From NCBI GenBank assembly GCA_007693595.1, contig REDI01000054.1, positions 1 to 64,000 on the forward strand: a stretch of 64,000 nucleotides of DNA. The letters run 5' to 3'. The notes beneath the pieces were generated by a model that saw only the letters and a list, made by a program, of their open reading frames with translations, ran no database searches and had not been told where the DNA came from. This document shows positions 50,222 through 59,067 of the stretch, piece by piece (the first letter of the stretch is position 1; every line of letters starts with the position of its first letter). The DNA comes from Deltaproteobacteria bacterium. GTDB lineage: Bacteria > Myxococcota_A > UBA796 > GCA-2862545. The position numbers and the translations under genes are program-made.

Positions 50222-51504
50222 TGCGGATCGCTCCGCTGGCCTCGCTGCTGGTACTCCTGGGCTGCCCAGGCAGCACCGTCACGGAGCCTGTACGCCAGCC
50301 GGGTGACTGGTCCGAAGAGGAGCTCCAGACCCTCCGGGCCCTGCGCCTCGATCCCACGCTGCCGGCGGATCCGACGAACCGCTGGTCCGATGATCCCGAG
50401 GCGGCGAAGCTGGGCCGGTCGCTCTTCTTCGATCCGGGGTTGAGCCCCTCGGGAGCGGTGTCTTGTGCGACCTGCCACAATCCAGCCCTCGGCTTCTCCG
50501 ATGGGCGGGCAGTCTCGCAGGGGGTCGGCGAGACCGCCCGAAACGCGCCTGCGATCCCAGGCAGTCAGTATGGGCCCTGGCAGTTTTGGGATGGCCGGGC
50601 CGACACGCTCTGGGCCCAGGCGGCGGGTCCGGTCGAGAGCCCCGTCGAGATGGGTTCCGATCGCACGTTTTTCGCTCGCCATGTGATGAACACCCATGGC
50701 GAGGCGTACCGTGCGATCTTCGGAGGAGGCTTGACGCAGGAGCAGCTCGACCGCCTTCCCGCTCGGGCGGCCCCCGGCATCGATCCCGATCTCGACGCGG
50801 CCTGGAAGGCCTTGTCCGCGGAAGATCGAGAGGCCGTCATGGAGGTCTTTACGAAGGGGCTCAAGGCCATCGCCGCTTATGAGCGCCAGCTCCTCCCCAC
50901 CGAGGCACCTTTCGACCGCTACGTGGACGCGGTGCTCGCCGGGGATCCCGAGGGAGGCGGGCACCTGAAGCCGGCCCAGGTTCGAGGACTCTCCTTGTTC
51001 GTGCGCGAGGCGAACTGCACCCTCTGTCACCACGGCCCCCACTTCACCGATCGCGCCTTTCACAACCTCGGACTCCCTGGGCTGACGCGCTACGATCCTG
51101 GAAGGAGCCTAGGCGCCCTCGAGGTGCTCTCCCATGAGTTCAACTGCAAAAGCCCTTGGTCCGATACGGATCGCTGTGAGGAGCTCGAGTACCTCGACCC
51201 GAGTTTTCCCGACTTTCAGCAAGCCTTCAAGACGCCCACTCTCCGCAACGTCGCCCTGACCGCACCCTACATGCATCACGGTGGACTCCAGACGCTGCAC
51301 GAGGTCATCGAGTTCTACGATGAGCTGCCGGGCGAGAGCAACGTGAACCACCGCGAGCTCACCCTGCAGCCGCTCGGGCTCACCGAGAAGGATCGGCGCG
51401 ATCTGGTCAGCTTTCTGAACGCGCTGACGGGGGATCCGCTCCCGGATCGCTTGACCTCACCGCCCGATCCGGTCGACGCCAGCTCAACCCCCCCCACACG
51501 ATGA
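50221..51504 (+). CDS. Di-heme cytochrome c peroxidase/MauG family
   Basis: A 427-residue lipoprotein-type protein (LLVLLGC) with two c-type heme motifs, CATCH at 82-86 and CTLCH at 266-270. LGRSLFFDPGLSPSGAVSC and the later GLQTLHEVIEFYD are classic MauG/CcpA features. These proteins reduce hydrogen peroxide or carry out oxidative tailoring of other proteins. It starts in the stop of the preceding gene (TGATG) and closes the ctaG unit. It may protect the oxidase from peroxide or receive electrons from the same cytochrome pool. The last 98 bases overlap the convergent surf1 gene. Confidence 0.92.
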   Translation: MRIAPLASLLVLLGCPGSTVTEPVRQPGDWSEEELQTLRALRLDPTLPADPTNRWSDDPEAAKLGRSLFFDPGLSPSGAVSCATCHNPALGFSDGRAVSQGVGETARNAPAIPGSQYGPWQFWDGRADTLWAQAAGPVESPVEMGSDRTFFARHVMNTHGEAYRAIFGGGLTQEQLDRLPARAAPGIDPDLDAAWKALSAEDREAVMEVFTKGLKAIAAYERQLLPTEAPFDRYVDAVLAGDPEGGGHLKPAQVRGLSLFVREANCTLCHHGPHFTDRAFHNLGLPGLTRYDPGRSLGALEVLSHEFNCKSPWSDTDRCEELEYLDPSFPDFQQAFKTPTLRNVALTAPYMHHGGLQTLHEVIEFYDELPGESNVNHRELTLQPLGLTEKDRRDLVSFLNALTGDPLPDRLTSPPDPVDASSTPPTR

Positions 51505-52177
51505 TCAGGATGATCGCGAACGTCCACCACTGAAAGGCGTAGGACAGCGAGTCCTTGGCCTTGGGGTAGGGGTAATAGCCGTCGACGGGCAGCCGGGTGG
51601 GGTCCTTGGCCTCGCCGACCAGGAGCGGCTCCCCGGCGAGCACGATGGCCTCGATCTTTGGCTCGGGCAGCCGGCCCCAGATCGCGGGCCACGCTTCGTA
51701 GGGCCAGAGCTCGAACGCGCTCTCGACGGGAAGGGGCTCCTTGCTGGGGTCGCCCTCGAGGCGCCGGAGCTGACCTCGGAGGGTCACGCGCTGGGGCTCA
51801 GCCTGGATCTGTGCCATCGCTTCGTCGAGACCATCGCGGGGGACCCAGCCACGCCGAACGAGTAAGAGGCGTTCGTCATCGAGGGCGAGAGGCTGGATCA
51901 GGAAGTACCCTGGACGATTGAACTCCCGCTTGCCCGCGGTCAGCGCGACGGGCTCGGTCCAGGTGCCCTCCACTTCGACCTTTCGGAACATCAAGGACTC
52001 GGGCTCGACCTGCAGATCTTGGGCCCCGAGCACCCGACCGCTCAGGCCTTCGAGGATCTCTTGTCGCGCCTCTTCTTTTTCGTAGTAGCGGCCAAGCTGC
52101 CAAAACCCGAGCGAGACGGTCAGGACGACCCCAAAGATCATGAATGAGGTCGGAACCAGCGTGGGTCGAAAGCTCAT
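51407..52177 (-). CDS. SURF1-family oxidase biogenesis protein
   Basis: A 256-residue membrane protein of the SURF1/Shy1 family, which helps put heme A into oxidase subunit I. One helix is near the N-terminus (TSFMIFGVVLTVSLGFWQLGR, residues about 10-30) and one near the C-terminus (WWTFAIILIIVWGGLSW). The domain between has the family's VEVEGTW, RPGYFLIQPL and LLVRRGWVPRD motifs. The last 98 bases overlap the 3' end of the peroxidase gene on the opposite strand. ATG at 52177 overlaps the preceding gene's stop by four bases. The placement near coxBAC and ctaA/B supports the role. Confidence 0.93.
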   Translation of the reverse strand: MSFRPTLVPTSFMIFGVVLTVSLGFWQLGRYYEKEEARQEILEGLSGRVLGAQDLQVEPESLMFRKVEVEGTWTEPVALTAGKREFNRPGYFLIQPLALDDERLLLVRRGWVPRDGLDEAMAQIQAEPQRVTLRGQLRRLEGDPSKEPLPVESAFELWPYEAWPAIWGRLPEPKIEAIVLAGEPLLVGEAKDPTRLPVDGYYPYPKAKDSLSYAFQWWTFAIILIIVWGGLSWRRPDRAVRSSDPGADPPSARSES

Positions 52178-52731
52178 GGTTCCTGCTCCTGGGCGTCGCG
52201 ACGCTCTTGCTGTCGTCGGCGGTCGAAGAGCCGGAACGACCCTTCGAAACCAAGGGTGGCCAGGCCCGAGGGACGGACCTGGCCCCCGACATAGGCGGCC
52301 CCGACGTCCAGGTTGAGCGTCGGGCCGAACCAGGGTCGGACCCGAACCATCGCGCTCCCTCCGACTCGAGCCCCGACCCCCAAGACATCCCCGTGGATCT
52401 CGGGCCCGGCCTGCACGCGCCACCGTAGGCCTACGACGAGGAGATCGATCTGGCGACGGAGCTCGAGCATCGGCGCGACCCTGGGTTGCGCGGATCGGTG
52501 CTCGTAACGGAGAGCGGCACCCAGGCCCCAGCTCCTTCCTAGGGCCCTGCGGTCGTCGTAGTTGCCCCACCAGATCCCAAGAGAGCCCTGACCGCCAGGG
52601 CCGAAGTGAAGGGGGTCGGAGCCGACCGAGAGCCCACCGCTCGCGTCGACCCACCCTCCAGCCTGTGCGGAGGTCTGGGCGAAGGCCGAGGGGCTGAGGC
52701 CGAGCACGAGGGCGAAGACGAGGGAGAGCAT
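52174..52731 (-). CDS. Outer-membrane-like protein upstream of SURF1
   Basis: A 185-residue exported protein with a clear signal peptide (MLSLVFALVLGLSPSAFA). The mature part alternates hydrophobic and polar residues (LSVGSDPLHFGP, GLGAALRYEHRS, LLVVGLRWRVQAG, LNLDVGAAYVGG), the pattern of a small outer-membrane beta-barrel. It ends in a basic and acidic cluster rather than a terminal aromatic residue. It precedes surf1 by a 4-bp overlap (ATGA), so the two are co-translated. No family is recognised, and a link with oxidase assembly is only positional. Confidence 0.72.
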   Translation of the reverse strand: MLSLVFALVLGLSPSAFAQTSAQAGGWVDASGGLSVGSDPLHFGPGGQGSLGIWWGNYDDRRALGRSWGLGAALRYEHRSAQPRVAPMLELRRQIDLLVVGLRWRVQAGPEIHGDVLGVGARVGGSAMVRVRPWFGPTLNLDVGAAYVGGQVRPSGLATLGFEGSFRLFDRRRQQERRDAQEQEP

Positions 52732-52857
52732 GGGGACTCTTACCGTCTACCGGAGGGCCTGTCAGCGCCATCCATCGTGGCAGGTGGATGACAAGGGTTG
52801 GCGGTCCTGAGCGATGGGCGCTCTGCCGCGGGGCTTTGCGCGTGATACGAGCGCTCC

Positions 52858-54858
52858 ATGAGGTCCACTCCCCTACTGCTCGCGATGTGGGTCGGGTGCC
52901 AGCCGGGGCCGGTTCCCCCTGAGTTCTGGCCTTGTGGGCTACAGCCTGACGAGGGGGTGGTGATCCGGCGAGTCAGGTGTTCGGCCGATCTTCTCGAGTC
53001 AGGCAGTGGCGCAGGTGCAGATCTCTGGATGGCGTCTCCGTACCTCCGTGCCGTGCTTCGGCACCCGAGCGCGGCGCATACGCGGACCGACATCGGGGGG
53101 GGCACGCTGCTCGACGCCGCGCCCTGGGGCTCGGATGATGTGCTCTTCGAGGCCATTCCGATGGTGGAGGGCGGGTGGCTCTCGGACATCGAGCAGATCG
53201 TCGTCGGCGACCGGGTCGTTCTCCGAGGGCAGATCCGCGCGATCCCGGGCCTTCCGCCTCCTACGTCCAGCGGCGAGCGCGTGGTGCGGTGGCGAATGAG
53301 CGCAGAGGGTCCCTGGATCCGAGTCGAGGGGGCCGATGCGCTCCTGCTCCATCCCCGAAGCCCGGCCAGCCGGGATGGGGATCGGCTCTACGTCGACGAC
53401 GTCACCATCGCAGGATCTCTCCTCGAGGATCTCGGCGGAGCTGTGATCTACGATGCGCAAAGCCCCTTGCTCATCGCGCCGACCGACGAGGCGATGGACT
53501 GGCTTCACCCCGAGGGCGTCCCGATCTCCGGCCACGCCCCCGAGGCGCGACACCTCGAGCTCTGGAGCCAAGATCGCCGAATCGCCAGAGTGCCTCTCGT
53601 CGACGAGGACTTCGCGCTGCGAGCTCCGGCCGAGGTCGATCGGGTTCGGGCCACCGGGAGCGGGCGCGCCCCGTCTCCCTTCGTGGCACCGAGGGAGGGG
53701 CTCGACCTTCAGGTGGGTCCCCGAGGTGGAGTTCAGGTCCGCCCGCTGTGGACCGGCCGGCCGCGCGCCTTCCGGGTCCAACATCAGGGCCAGGTTCTCT
53801 CGGGAGCGCGCACACTTCCCGAAGATGGAGGCACGGTCTGGACAGGGCCAGGCTCGGTCCGACTGACCATCGAAGGCGAGCACTATGAGGTCGAGGTGCC
53901 GGTGGACGTGCGGCCTCGGCTACAGGTATCTCTTCAAGGCAGTGAATGGCCTCGCGCGAAGGTGAGCTGGGACGTGGCGGGTGACCGGGATCTGACGCGT
54001 CGCGCCTCCAACCACTCTGCGCTTCGAGGGGCTGGCGTAGACTTCGCTGTGCTGACCGCGACCTTCGACATCAGCACCGGCGCGGGTAGCTCCGACGACG
54101 CGCTCCGATGGCAAGCCGGGGCTCGCCTGGTCACCGATCAGGGCTTCCCGGTGGTCGCCTGGCCGATGAGCCGCCAGGAGCGCCGTCCGGCGGGCGGGCT
54201 TCCATCGATCACCGGGTCCTCTCTCGAGGAGGTGCTCGCGCTTCTGCAGGCGGAGCGCCGGGCGGTGGTCGTGCCGCTCCAGGGGCTCGATCGGCTCCCA
54301 GCACCTTGGGCGACGTGGCCTCATCCGACCCACGTCGCGCTCGAGGCCCCCGTTCACGATCCGGTGGCGGCCTGGGGGGCGTACTGGGACTGGCTCGATG
54401 CGGGGAGGCCGATCTATCCGCTCGGCCCGGTGGCCTGGGTCGAGGTTCCGAGCGCCTCTGTGATTCACACGATCGAGGTTGCGACGGGACTCCTAAGGGG
54501 GCACCTGGTGGGTGGCTCGGGGCCTGACCTCTGGCTGGAGGTCGGGGGGGCGCGCCCCGGCGAGCTGCTCCAAGAGTCTCTGACGCCTGACGAGGAGCCT
54601 CACTCGGGGACGATCACCCTGATCGCGCCGGAAGAGGCCGAGGAGCTCATCCTCATCGCGGATGGGGTGGCGGTGGGCCAGTGGTTCGTGGACGATCGCC
54701 CCGACCAGGTACTCATCCCACGAGGCACCCGCTGGGTCGTCGCCGCGCTGTGGACTCCTGGCGGCGGCCCATGGGCCGTCACCGCGCCGATCTGGCTCAG
54801 GTCTCCGGCCAGCGCGTCTGATGAACCTCGTCGATCATCGCCTCGACCCCCTCGATAG
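52858..54858 (+). CDS. Large lipoprotein, possible degenerate PHP (CehA-like) domain
   Basis: A 666-residue predicted lipoprotein (signal MRSTPLLLAMWVGC, Cys14). The first ~370 residues are beta-rich with several short domains and a GDRVVLRGQ motif. From about 380 onward the pattern (RASNHSALRGAGVDFAVLT, then ALEAPVHDPVAAWGAYWDWLDAG, GPVAWVEVPSA, and a final GGSGPDLWLEV) follows the order of a CehA/McbA-type PHP metallohydrolase. However, the metal-binding Asp-His-His clusters are replaced, so any activity is probably lost. This match is by eye only and tentative. The gene is divergent from the outer-membrane-like gene, and its last 62 bases overlap hemE tail to tail. Confidence 0.7.
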   Translation: MRSTPLLLAMWVGCQPGPVPPEFWPCGLQPDEGVVIRRVRCSADLLESGSGAGADLWMASPYLRAVLRHPSAAHTRTDIGGGTLLDAAPWGSDDVLFEAIPMVEGGWLSDIEQIVVGDRVVLRGQIRAIPGLPPPTSSGERVVRWRMSAEGPWIRVEGADALLLHPRSPASRDGDRLYVDDVTIAGSLLEDLGGAVIYDAQSPLLIAPTDEAMDWLHPEGVPISGHAPEARHLELWSQDRRIARVPLVDEDFALRAPAEVDRVRATGSGRAPSPFVAPREGLDLQVGPRGGVQVRPLWTGRPRAFRVQHQGQVLSGARTLPEDGGTVWTGPGSVRLTIEGEHYEVEVPVDVRPRLQVSLQGSEWPRAKVSWDVAGDRDLTRRASNHSALRGAGVDFAVLTATFDISTGAGSSDDALRWQAGARLVTDQGFPVVAWPMSRQERRPAGGLPSITGSSLEEVLALLQAERRAVVVPLQGLDRLPAPWATWPHPTHVALEAPVHDPVAAWGAYWDWLDAGRPIYPLGPVAWVEVPSASVIHTIEVATGLLRGHLVGGSGPDLWLEVGGARPGELLQESLTPDEEPHSGTITLIAPEEAEELILIADGVAVGQWFVDDRPDQVLIPRGTRWVVAALWTPGGGPWAVTAPIWLRSPASASDEPRRSSPRPPR

Positions 54859-55819
54859 GCGTCGTGGGCAGCACGCCATGTCCGAGGTTGAAGACGTGCC
54901 CTCGGGGGCCTGCAGCCTGGATAATGCGACGGACGCGTCGCCGGATCTCGTCGGGTGGGGCGAAGAGTGCGACGGGATCGAGGTTGCCTTGGACGGGGAT
55001 CGTCGGTCCGAAGACCTGGCGTGCCTGGGCGATGTCGACCCGCCAGTCGATGCTGATCGCGTCGGCGCCCGTCTGCGTGAGGTGGTCGAGGTAGGGTGCG
55101 CTGTCTTTGGTGTAGTAGATCCGGGGCGCCCCACTGCAGCGACCCAGGGCTCGCTGCACATAAGGAAGGGACCACCTGCGCCAGTCCTCGGGAGAGAGGA
55201 TCCCGGCCCAGGTGTCGAAGATCTGCACCGCGACCGCGCCAGCATCGATCTGGCTCTGCAGGTAGTCCCCGACCACGTCGGCTAGCAGGCTGAGGATGTG
55301 GTCGGCGGTGGTGGGTTCCGACCACAGCAGCGCTTTGACGTGCTCCCAGTTTCGACTCCCCGAACCTTGGACCAGGTAGCAGAGTAGTGTGAAGGGAGCC
55401 CCGGCGAAGCCGAGGATGGGGGTCTGAGGGCGTGCGGACCGGAAGCGACGGATCGTCTCGGGCACCACGGGCAGGGCATCGGCGACATCGGGTCGGCGAA
55501 GGCTGGCGGCGTCGCTCGCGCTTCGGACGGGCTCGAGCACTCGAGGACCGTGACCCTTGTCGAACCGTATCTCACGGCCGATGGCCTCGAGGACGGGGAG
55601 GATGTCCGAGAAGACGATCGCGGCGTCGACTCGGAAGCGTTCGACGGGCTGGAGGGTGACCTGGCAGGCGAGGTCGGCGTCGCCGCAGAGCTTCAAGAAG
55701 CTCACCTTGGCACGCAGCTCGCGATACTCCTTCATGTAGCGACCCGCCTGGCGCATGAACCAGACGGGAGGTCGAGGCACGGGCTGACCCGCCAAAGCAC
55801 GTTCGATGAGCGAGGACAT
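54797..55819 (-). CDS. hemE: Uroporphyrinogen decarboxylase
   Basis: A 340-residue enzyme that removes four carboxyl groups from uroporphyrinogen III to give coproporphyrinogen III in heme synthesis. The signature PVWFMRQAGRYMKEYR is near the N-terminus, and GFAGAPFTLLCYLVQGSGSR is at about 140-160. The late GHGVLPTTP is also conserved. Length is typical. ATG at 55819 has GGAG five bases upstream; the open frame has a TTG one codon earlier. Its presence 5 kb from ctaA/ctaB fits supply of heme to the oxidase. It is last in a minus-strand run with fumC and a lipoprotein gene. Confidence 0.97.
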   Translation of the reverse strand: MSSLIERALAGQPVPRPPVWFMRQAGRYMKEYRELRAKVSFLKLCGDADLACQVTLQPVERFRVDAAIVFSDILPVLEAIGREIRFDKGHGPRVLEPVRSASDAASLRRPDVADALPVVPETIRRFRSARPQTPILGFAGAPFTLLCYLVQGSGSRNWEHVKALLWSEPTTADHILSLLADVVGDYLQSQIDAGAVAVQIFDTWAGILSPEDWRRWSLPYVQRALGRCSGAPRIYYTKDSAPYLDHLTQTGADAISIDWRVDIAQARQVFGPTIPVQGNLDPVALFAPPDEIRRRVRRIIQAAGPRGHVFNLGHGVLPTTPIEGVEAMIDEVHQTRWPET

Positions 55820-55868
55820 CAACTCTCCGGGGTGGGGGCGCGACCTAAGGGTATGGGCGATCCCGAGC

Positions 55869-56621
55869 TCAGTCTTTGGCGGTGAGCTTCTTGTACGAGA
55901 TACTGGTCGGCTTGAGTCGCATCTTGCCCGACCAGCCCTTGGGAGTTTCGCCTGTCAGGAGCTCCCACTGCCGTGACTCGCCAGGCTTGATCGGTTTCTT
56001 TCGAAACTCTTCGACCGGGATGCCGTAGTTGGTCGAGGCCGCGGGCCAGCTCTCTTCGCCCAGGCGGCCGCCCTCGTCGTTGAGATACTCAAGGGTGAAC
56101 GTGAGTTGTTTGAGGATCTTGTCACCGTTGTTGGTGATCTCAGACGTGACCTTCCAGCCGTTCAGTGGCCCCTCGGGGTCTTCGGCCAGGTTGACCTGCT
56201 CTGCGACAGGATCGGTCCACGAGAGCTGAGGTCGGTACTCTGCCGCCGCCTTGCGTTTTTTGGCCTTGCGAACCTTCGTGGCCTCGAAGGATGGGTATTG
56301 GTCGAGGTACTTCTGCCATGCCTCGGGGGTGTCCTTCGTGTCGGCCCACTCCCAGAGGTGCTTCTCGCGCTCCTCGTAGGCGGCCTTGGCGAAGGAGCCC
56401 TTCGGGAAGCGCTCCCGATAGGCGTCGTAGGCTTCGAGGGTCCGCTCGGAGCGAGCGCGCTCAATGTAGAGGGTCTCGAGGCGGGTCCGCGCTTCGAGGG
56501 CCGTTCGACCTTCGGGGTTGGTCTCCAGGTAGGCCTCGTAGGCTTCGATGGTGTCGGCGGCGCGAACCTCGGCGAAGTTGTCGCAGCCGATCAGCAGCAG
56601 GAGGAGGATGAGCGATCGCAT
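55869..56621 (-). CDS. Lipoprotein with helical repeat N-terminus
   Basis: A 250-residue lipoprotein (LLLLLLIGC, Cys13). Residues about 20-120 contain three degenerate helical repeats of the form EAYEAYLETNPEG, EAYDAYRERFPKG, EAWQKYLDQYPS, similar to TPR-like Sel1/outer-membrane assembly repeats. The rest is a beta-rich domain (WKVTSEITNNGDKILKQLTFTLEYLNDEGG) resembling a DUF of immunoglobulin type with a NxG turn. No catalytic motif. It lies between fumC (46 bp upstream) and hemE (50 bp downstream). Function unknown. Confidence 0.8.
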   Translation of the reverse strand: MRSLILLLLLIGCDNFAEVRAADTIEAYEAYLETNPEGRTALEARTRLETLYIERARSERTLEAYDAYRERFPKGSFAKAAYEEREKHLWEWADTKDTPEAWQKYLDQYPSFEATKVRKAKKRKAAAEYRPQLSWTDPVAEQVNLAEDPEGPLNGWKVTSEITNNGDKILKQLTFTLEYLNDEGGRLGEESWPAASTNYGIPVEEFRKKPIKPGESRQWELLTGETPKGWSGKMRLKPTSISYKKLTAKD

Positions 56622-56666
56622 GGGGGCTCCTTCGGAGGTCGTGAAAGTGGGGCGTAACACGCGCGC

Positions 56667-58055
56667 TCAGTCGGGATCGGGCTCGATCATCTTTGCGGGA
56701 TCGAGCAGCTCGTCTAGGCGGGAGACGGGCAGCACGTCGCGCGCGATCGCGACTTCGCGGATCGTGCGCCCCGTGCTGTGGGCTTCCTTAGCGATGGAAG
56801 CGGCTTGATCGTAGCCAAGGACAGGAGCCAGGGCGGTGCTGATCGAGAGGTTCCGCGCGACGGAGCGCTCACAGATTTCTCGGTCCACCTCGATCCCAGC
56901 CACACATCGATCGGCGAAGACCCGCACGCCTCGGGCGAGCAGGAGGATCGACTCCAAGGTGGCATCCGCCATGACGGGGATGTAGGCGTTCAACTCCAGA
57001 GCGCCGCCCATGCCCCCTAACGTCACGGTGGCTTGGTTACCCACGACCCGCGCCGCGACCTGGGTGAGCATCTCGCTCATGACAGGGTTGACCTTTCCCG
57101 GCATGATCGAGGATCCCGGCTGGGTGGCGGGGAGACGAAGCTCGCGAAGCCCGGTGCGAGGTCCGCTAGAGAGCCATCGAAGATCGTTGGCGATCTTGGT
57201 CAGAGACGTGGCGATGGTGTTGAGCTGCCCATGGGCCTCGACCAAGCCGTCGCGCGCCGCCTGCGCCTCGAAGGCGTTTCGGGCTGTCTCGAAGGGGATC
57301 TGGGTGCGCTCCGAAATCTTCTGGACGGCGCGTTCCGGGAAGGAGCGCGGGCGATTCAGACCCGTCCCGACCGCGGTTCCGCCGAGAGGAAGCTCCATGA
57401 GCGCCTCGAAGGCCGCTTGGGCCCTTCGGAGGGCATGGCCTGCCTGCTGCGCGTAGCCGCTGAACTCCTGCCCGACGGTCATGGGGGTGGCGTCCATGAG
57501 GTGGGTGCGGCCCGACTTATAGATGTGGCTGAAGTCGTCGCTCTTCTGAGAGAGGGCGCGATGGAGGCACCTGATCGAGGGTGTGAGCTGCTCTTGGATG
57601 GCGACCGCGCACGCGATGTGCACCGCAGACGGGATCACGTCGTTCGAGGACTGGCTCATGTTGACGTGGTCGTTGGGATGGACCTGGAGCTCCCCCTCGC
57701 CGTCGAAGAGCTGCATGGCCCGGTTCGCGATGACCTCGTTGGCGTTCATGTTGGTCGAAGTCCCCGAGCCGGTCTGGTAGACATCGACGACGAAGTGCGC
57801 GTCGAGCTTGCCGTCGGCCACCTCGCGTGCGGCGCGTCGGATCATCGCGGCGCGCTCACGGTCGAGACGGCCCAACTCCTGGTTGGTCGTCGCGCAGGCC
57901 TCTTTGACCAGGCCGAGGGCATGGATGATCTCGGCCCGCATCGTACGGCCCGAGATGGGGAAGTTGTCTACGGCGCGCTGGGTTTGGGCGCCGTAGAGGG
58001 CGTCGGACGGGATCCGAACCTCGCCCATCCCGTCGCGCTCGATTCTGAAGCTCAT
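56667..58055 (-). CDS. fumC: Class II fumarase
   Basis: A 462-residue enzyme that interconverts fumarate and L-malate in the citrate cycle. The signature GSSIMPGKVNPV, with the mobile-loop catalytic serine, is present. QTGSGTSTNMNANEVIANR, HPNDHVNMSQSSND, and the THLMDATPMTVGQEFSGYA region are intact. Length is that of FumC, distinguishing it from class I iron-sulfur fumarases. ATG at 58055 has GAGG six bases upstream. It starts 46 bp before the lipoprotein gene. Aspartase and argininosuccinate lyase share parts of these motifs, but the GTG/HVNMSQ signature favours fumarase. Confidence 0.95.
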   Translation of the reverse strand: MSFRIERDGMGEVRIPSDALYGAQTQRAVDNFPISGRTMRAEIIHALGLVKEACATTNQELGRLDRERAAMIRRAAREVADGKLDAHFVVDVYQTGSGTSTNMNANEVIANRAMQLFDGEGELQVHPNDHVNMSQSSNDVIPSAVHIACAVAIQEQLTPSIRCLHRALSQKSDDFSHIYKSGRTHLMDATPMTVGQEFSGYAQQAGHALRRAQAAFEALMELPLGGTAVGTGLNRPRSFPERAVQKISERTQIPFETARNAFEAQAARDGLVEAHGQLNTIATSLTKIANDLRWLSSGPRTGLRELRLPATQPGSSIMPGKVNPVMSEMLTQVAARVVGNQATVTLGGMGGALELNAYIPVMADATLESILLLARGVRVFADRCVAGIEVDREICERSVARNLSISTALAPVLGYDQAASIAKEAHSTGRTIREVAIARDVLPVSRLDELLDPAKMIEPDPD

Positions 58056-58141
58056 GTCGAACCTCGGATCGGTGTGGGAAGATGAGCCACCTGCTGGGAA
58101 TCGGGGCCGAACCGCGCGACGGGAGGAGACCCGACAGTCCG

Positions 58142-58918
58142 CTAGGCGCTGTGCTCGCGGAAGTGCTGCGCTCGGACCTGAACCTGATGCCAGAACTGGC
58201 TCCATGGACCGACACCCATGAGATCACCACCGAAGTAGTTTGGAGGCTTGACCGGGGGATAGGTGTCGTGCAGCGGGATGACCGTGAGCTCCAGCCGGCG
58301 CTCTTCGATGCGCTTGCGGTGCTGCTCCATCGAGCGAAGGGTCTCGTCGATAAGCTCGTAGAAGCTCCCGAGCCGCTCGGTGACTGCCTCGCGGCCCAGG
58401 GTGGTGACGATGGCCTCGAGCCACGGCCCGATCATGAGATCGAGGAAGTTGCGATAGCTGAGGTAAGCGCGGTTCATCAGCTCACGCGAGATCGACCACT
58501 CGACCGCGCTGACTTCGTCCTTGGAGCGGAGGAGGAGCTGCAGCCGCTCGAAGCGATGCAGGGTGACCGCGCTCGCGGTGCGCATGATGAACACCACGTT
58601 GTCGCAGCCCTCGAGGGAGGGGTGCCCGGCGTGCCACTTGATCTTGCGCTCGTGTCGGTCGAGGAACTTCTGGATCCCGTCGCCGATCGCGCGCTCTTGC
58701 TCGTAGTCCCCGATGCCTTCGGTCCCGACGTTGAAGACAGGGAGAGGTTCGTTGGTGAGCTCGCCGGGCACCGAGCGGGGGATGTTCATCTTGTCGAAGA
58801 ACTCGGCGGTCCGCTCGTGGTCCGCCTCGTCGATCACTTCTTGGACGGTGGTGGTGAACTCGGCTTCGGATCGCGCGGCGGCGCGGTTGAGGCTCGCGAT
58901 GGTCACGGTCTTGGACAT
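58142..58918 (-). CDS. Conserved-looking uncharacterised protein upstream of fumC
   Basis: I do not recognise this 258-residue protein. It is soluble, mostly helical and charged, with segments such as FLDRHERKIKWHAGHPS near 85 and ERLQLLLRSKDEVSAVEWS near 125. A long amphipathic helix lies around 185-215 (MEQHRKRIEERRLEL). The C-terminus is rich in Trp, Phe and His (WSQFWHQVQVRAQHFREHSA). No signal peptide, membrane helix, cofactor motif or nuclease motif is seen. It is 86 bp upstream of fumC on the same strand. The composition and codon use are those of a genuine gene of this genome. Function unknown. Confidence 0.75.
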   Translation of the reverse strand: MSKTVTIASLNRAAARSEAEFTTTVQEVIDEADHERTAEFFDKMNIPRSVPGELTNEPLPVFNVGTEGIGDYEQERAIGDGIQKFLDRHERKIKWHAGHPSLEGCDNVVFIMRTASAVTLHRFERLQLLLRSKDEVSAVEWSISRELMNRAYLSYRNFLDLMIGPWLEAIVTTLGREAVTERLGSFYELIDETLRSMEQHRKRIEERRLELTVIPLHDTYPPVKPPNYFGGDLMGVGPWSQFWHQVQVRAQHFREHSA

Positions 58919-59067
58919 GCGTGCTCCTGTCGGGAGATGCGGGGTGGTCGTGGGTGCGATACGCGCCGGATGAGAGGCGACGGTCCCGCGGCCGGGCTCT
59001 CTAATGCAGCCGGCCCGTTACATCAACACGAGCCCGGCGCCAGCAATACGCTGAAGTGGAGGAGTGC

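Noticed and set aside
58990-59030. A hairpin (GGCCGG and CCGGCC) before the acidic protein gene
   Set aside because: Only six base pairs with a long loop and no T-tract; too weak to call a terminator in GC-rich DNA.
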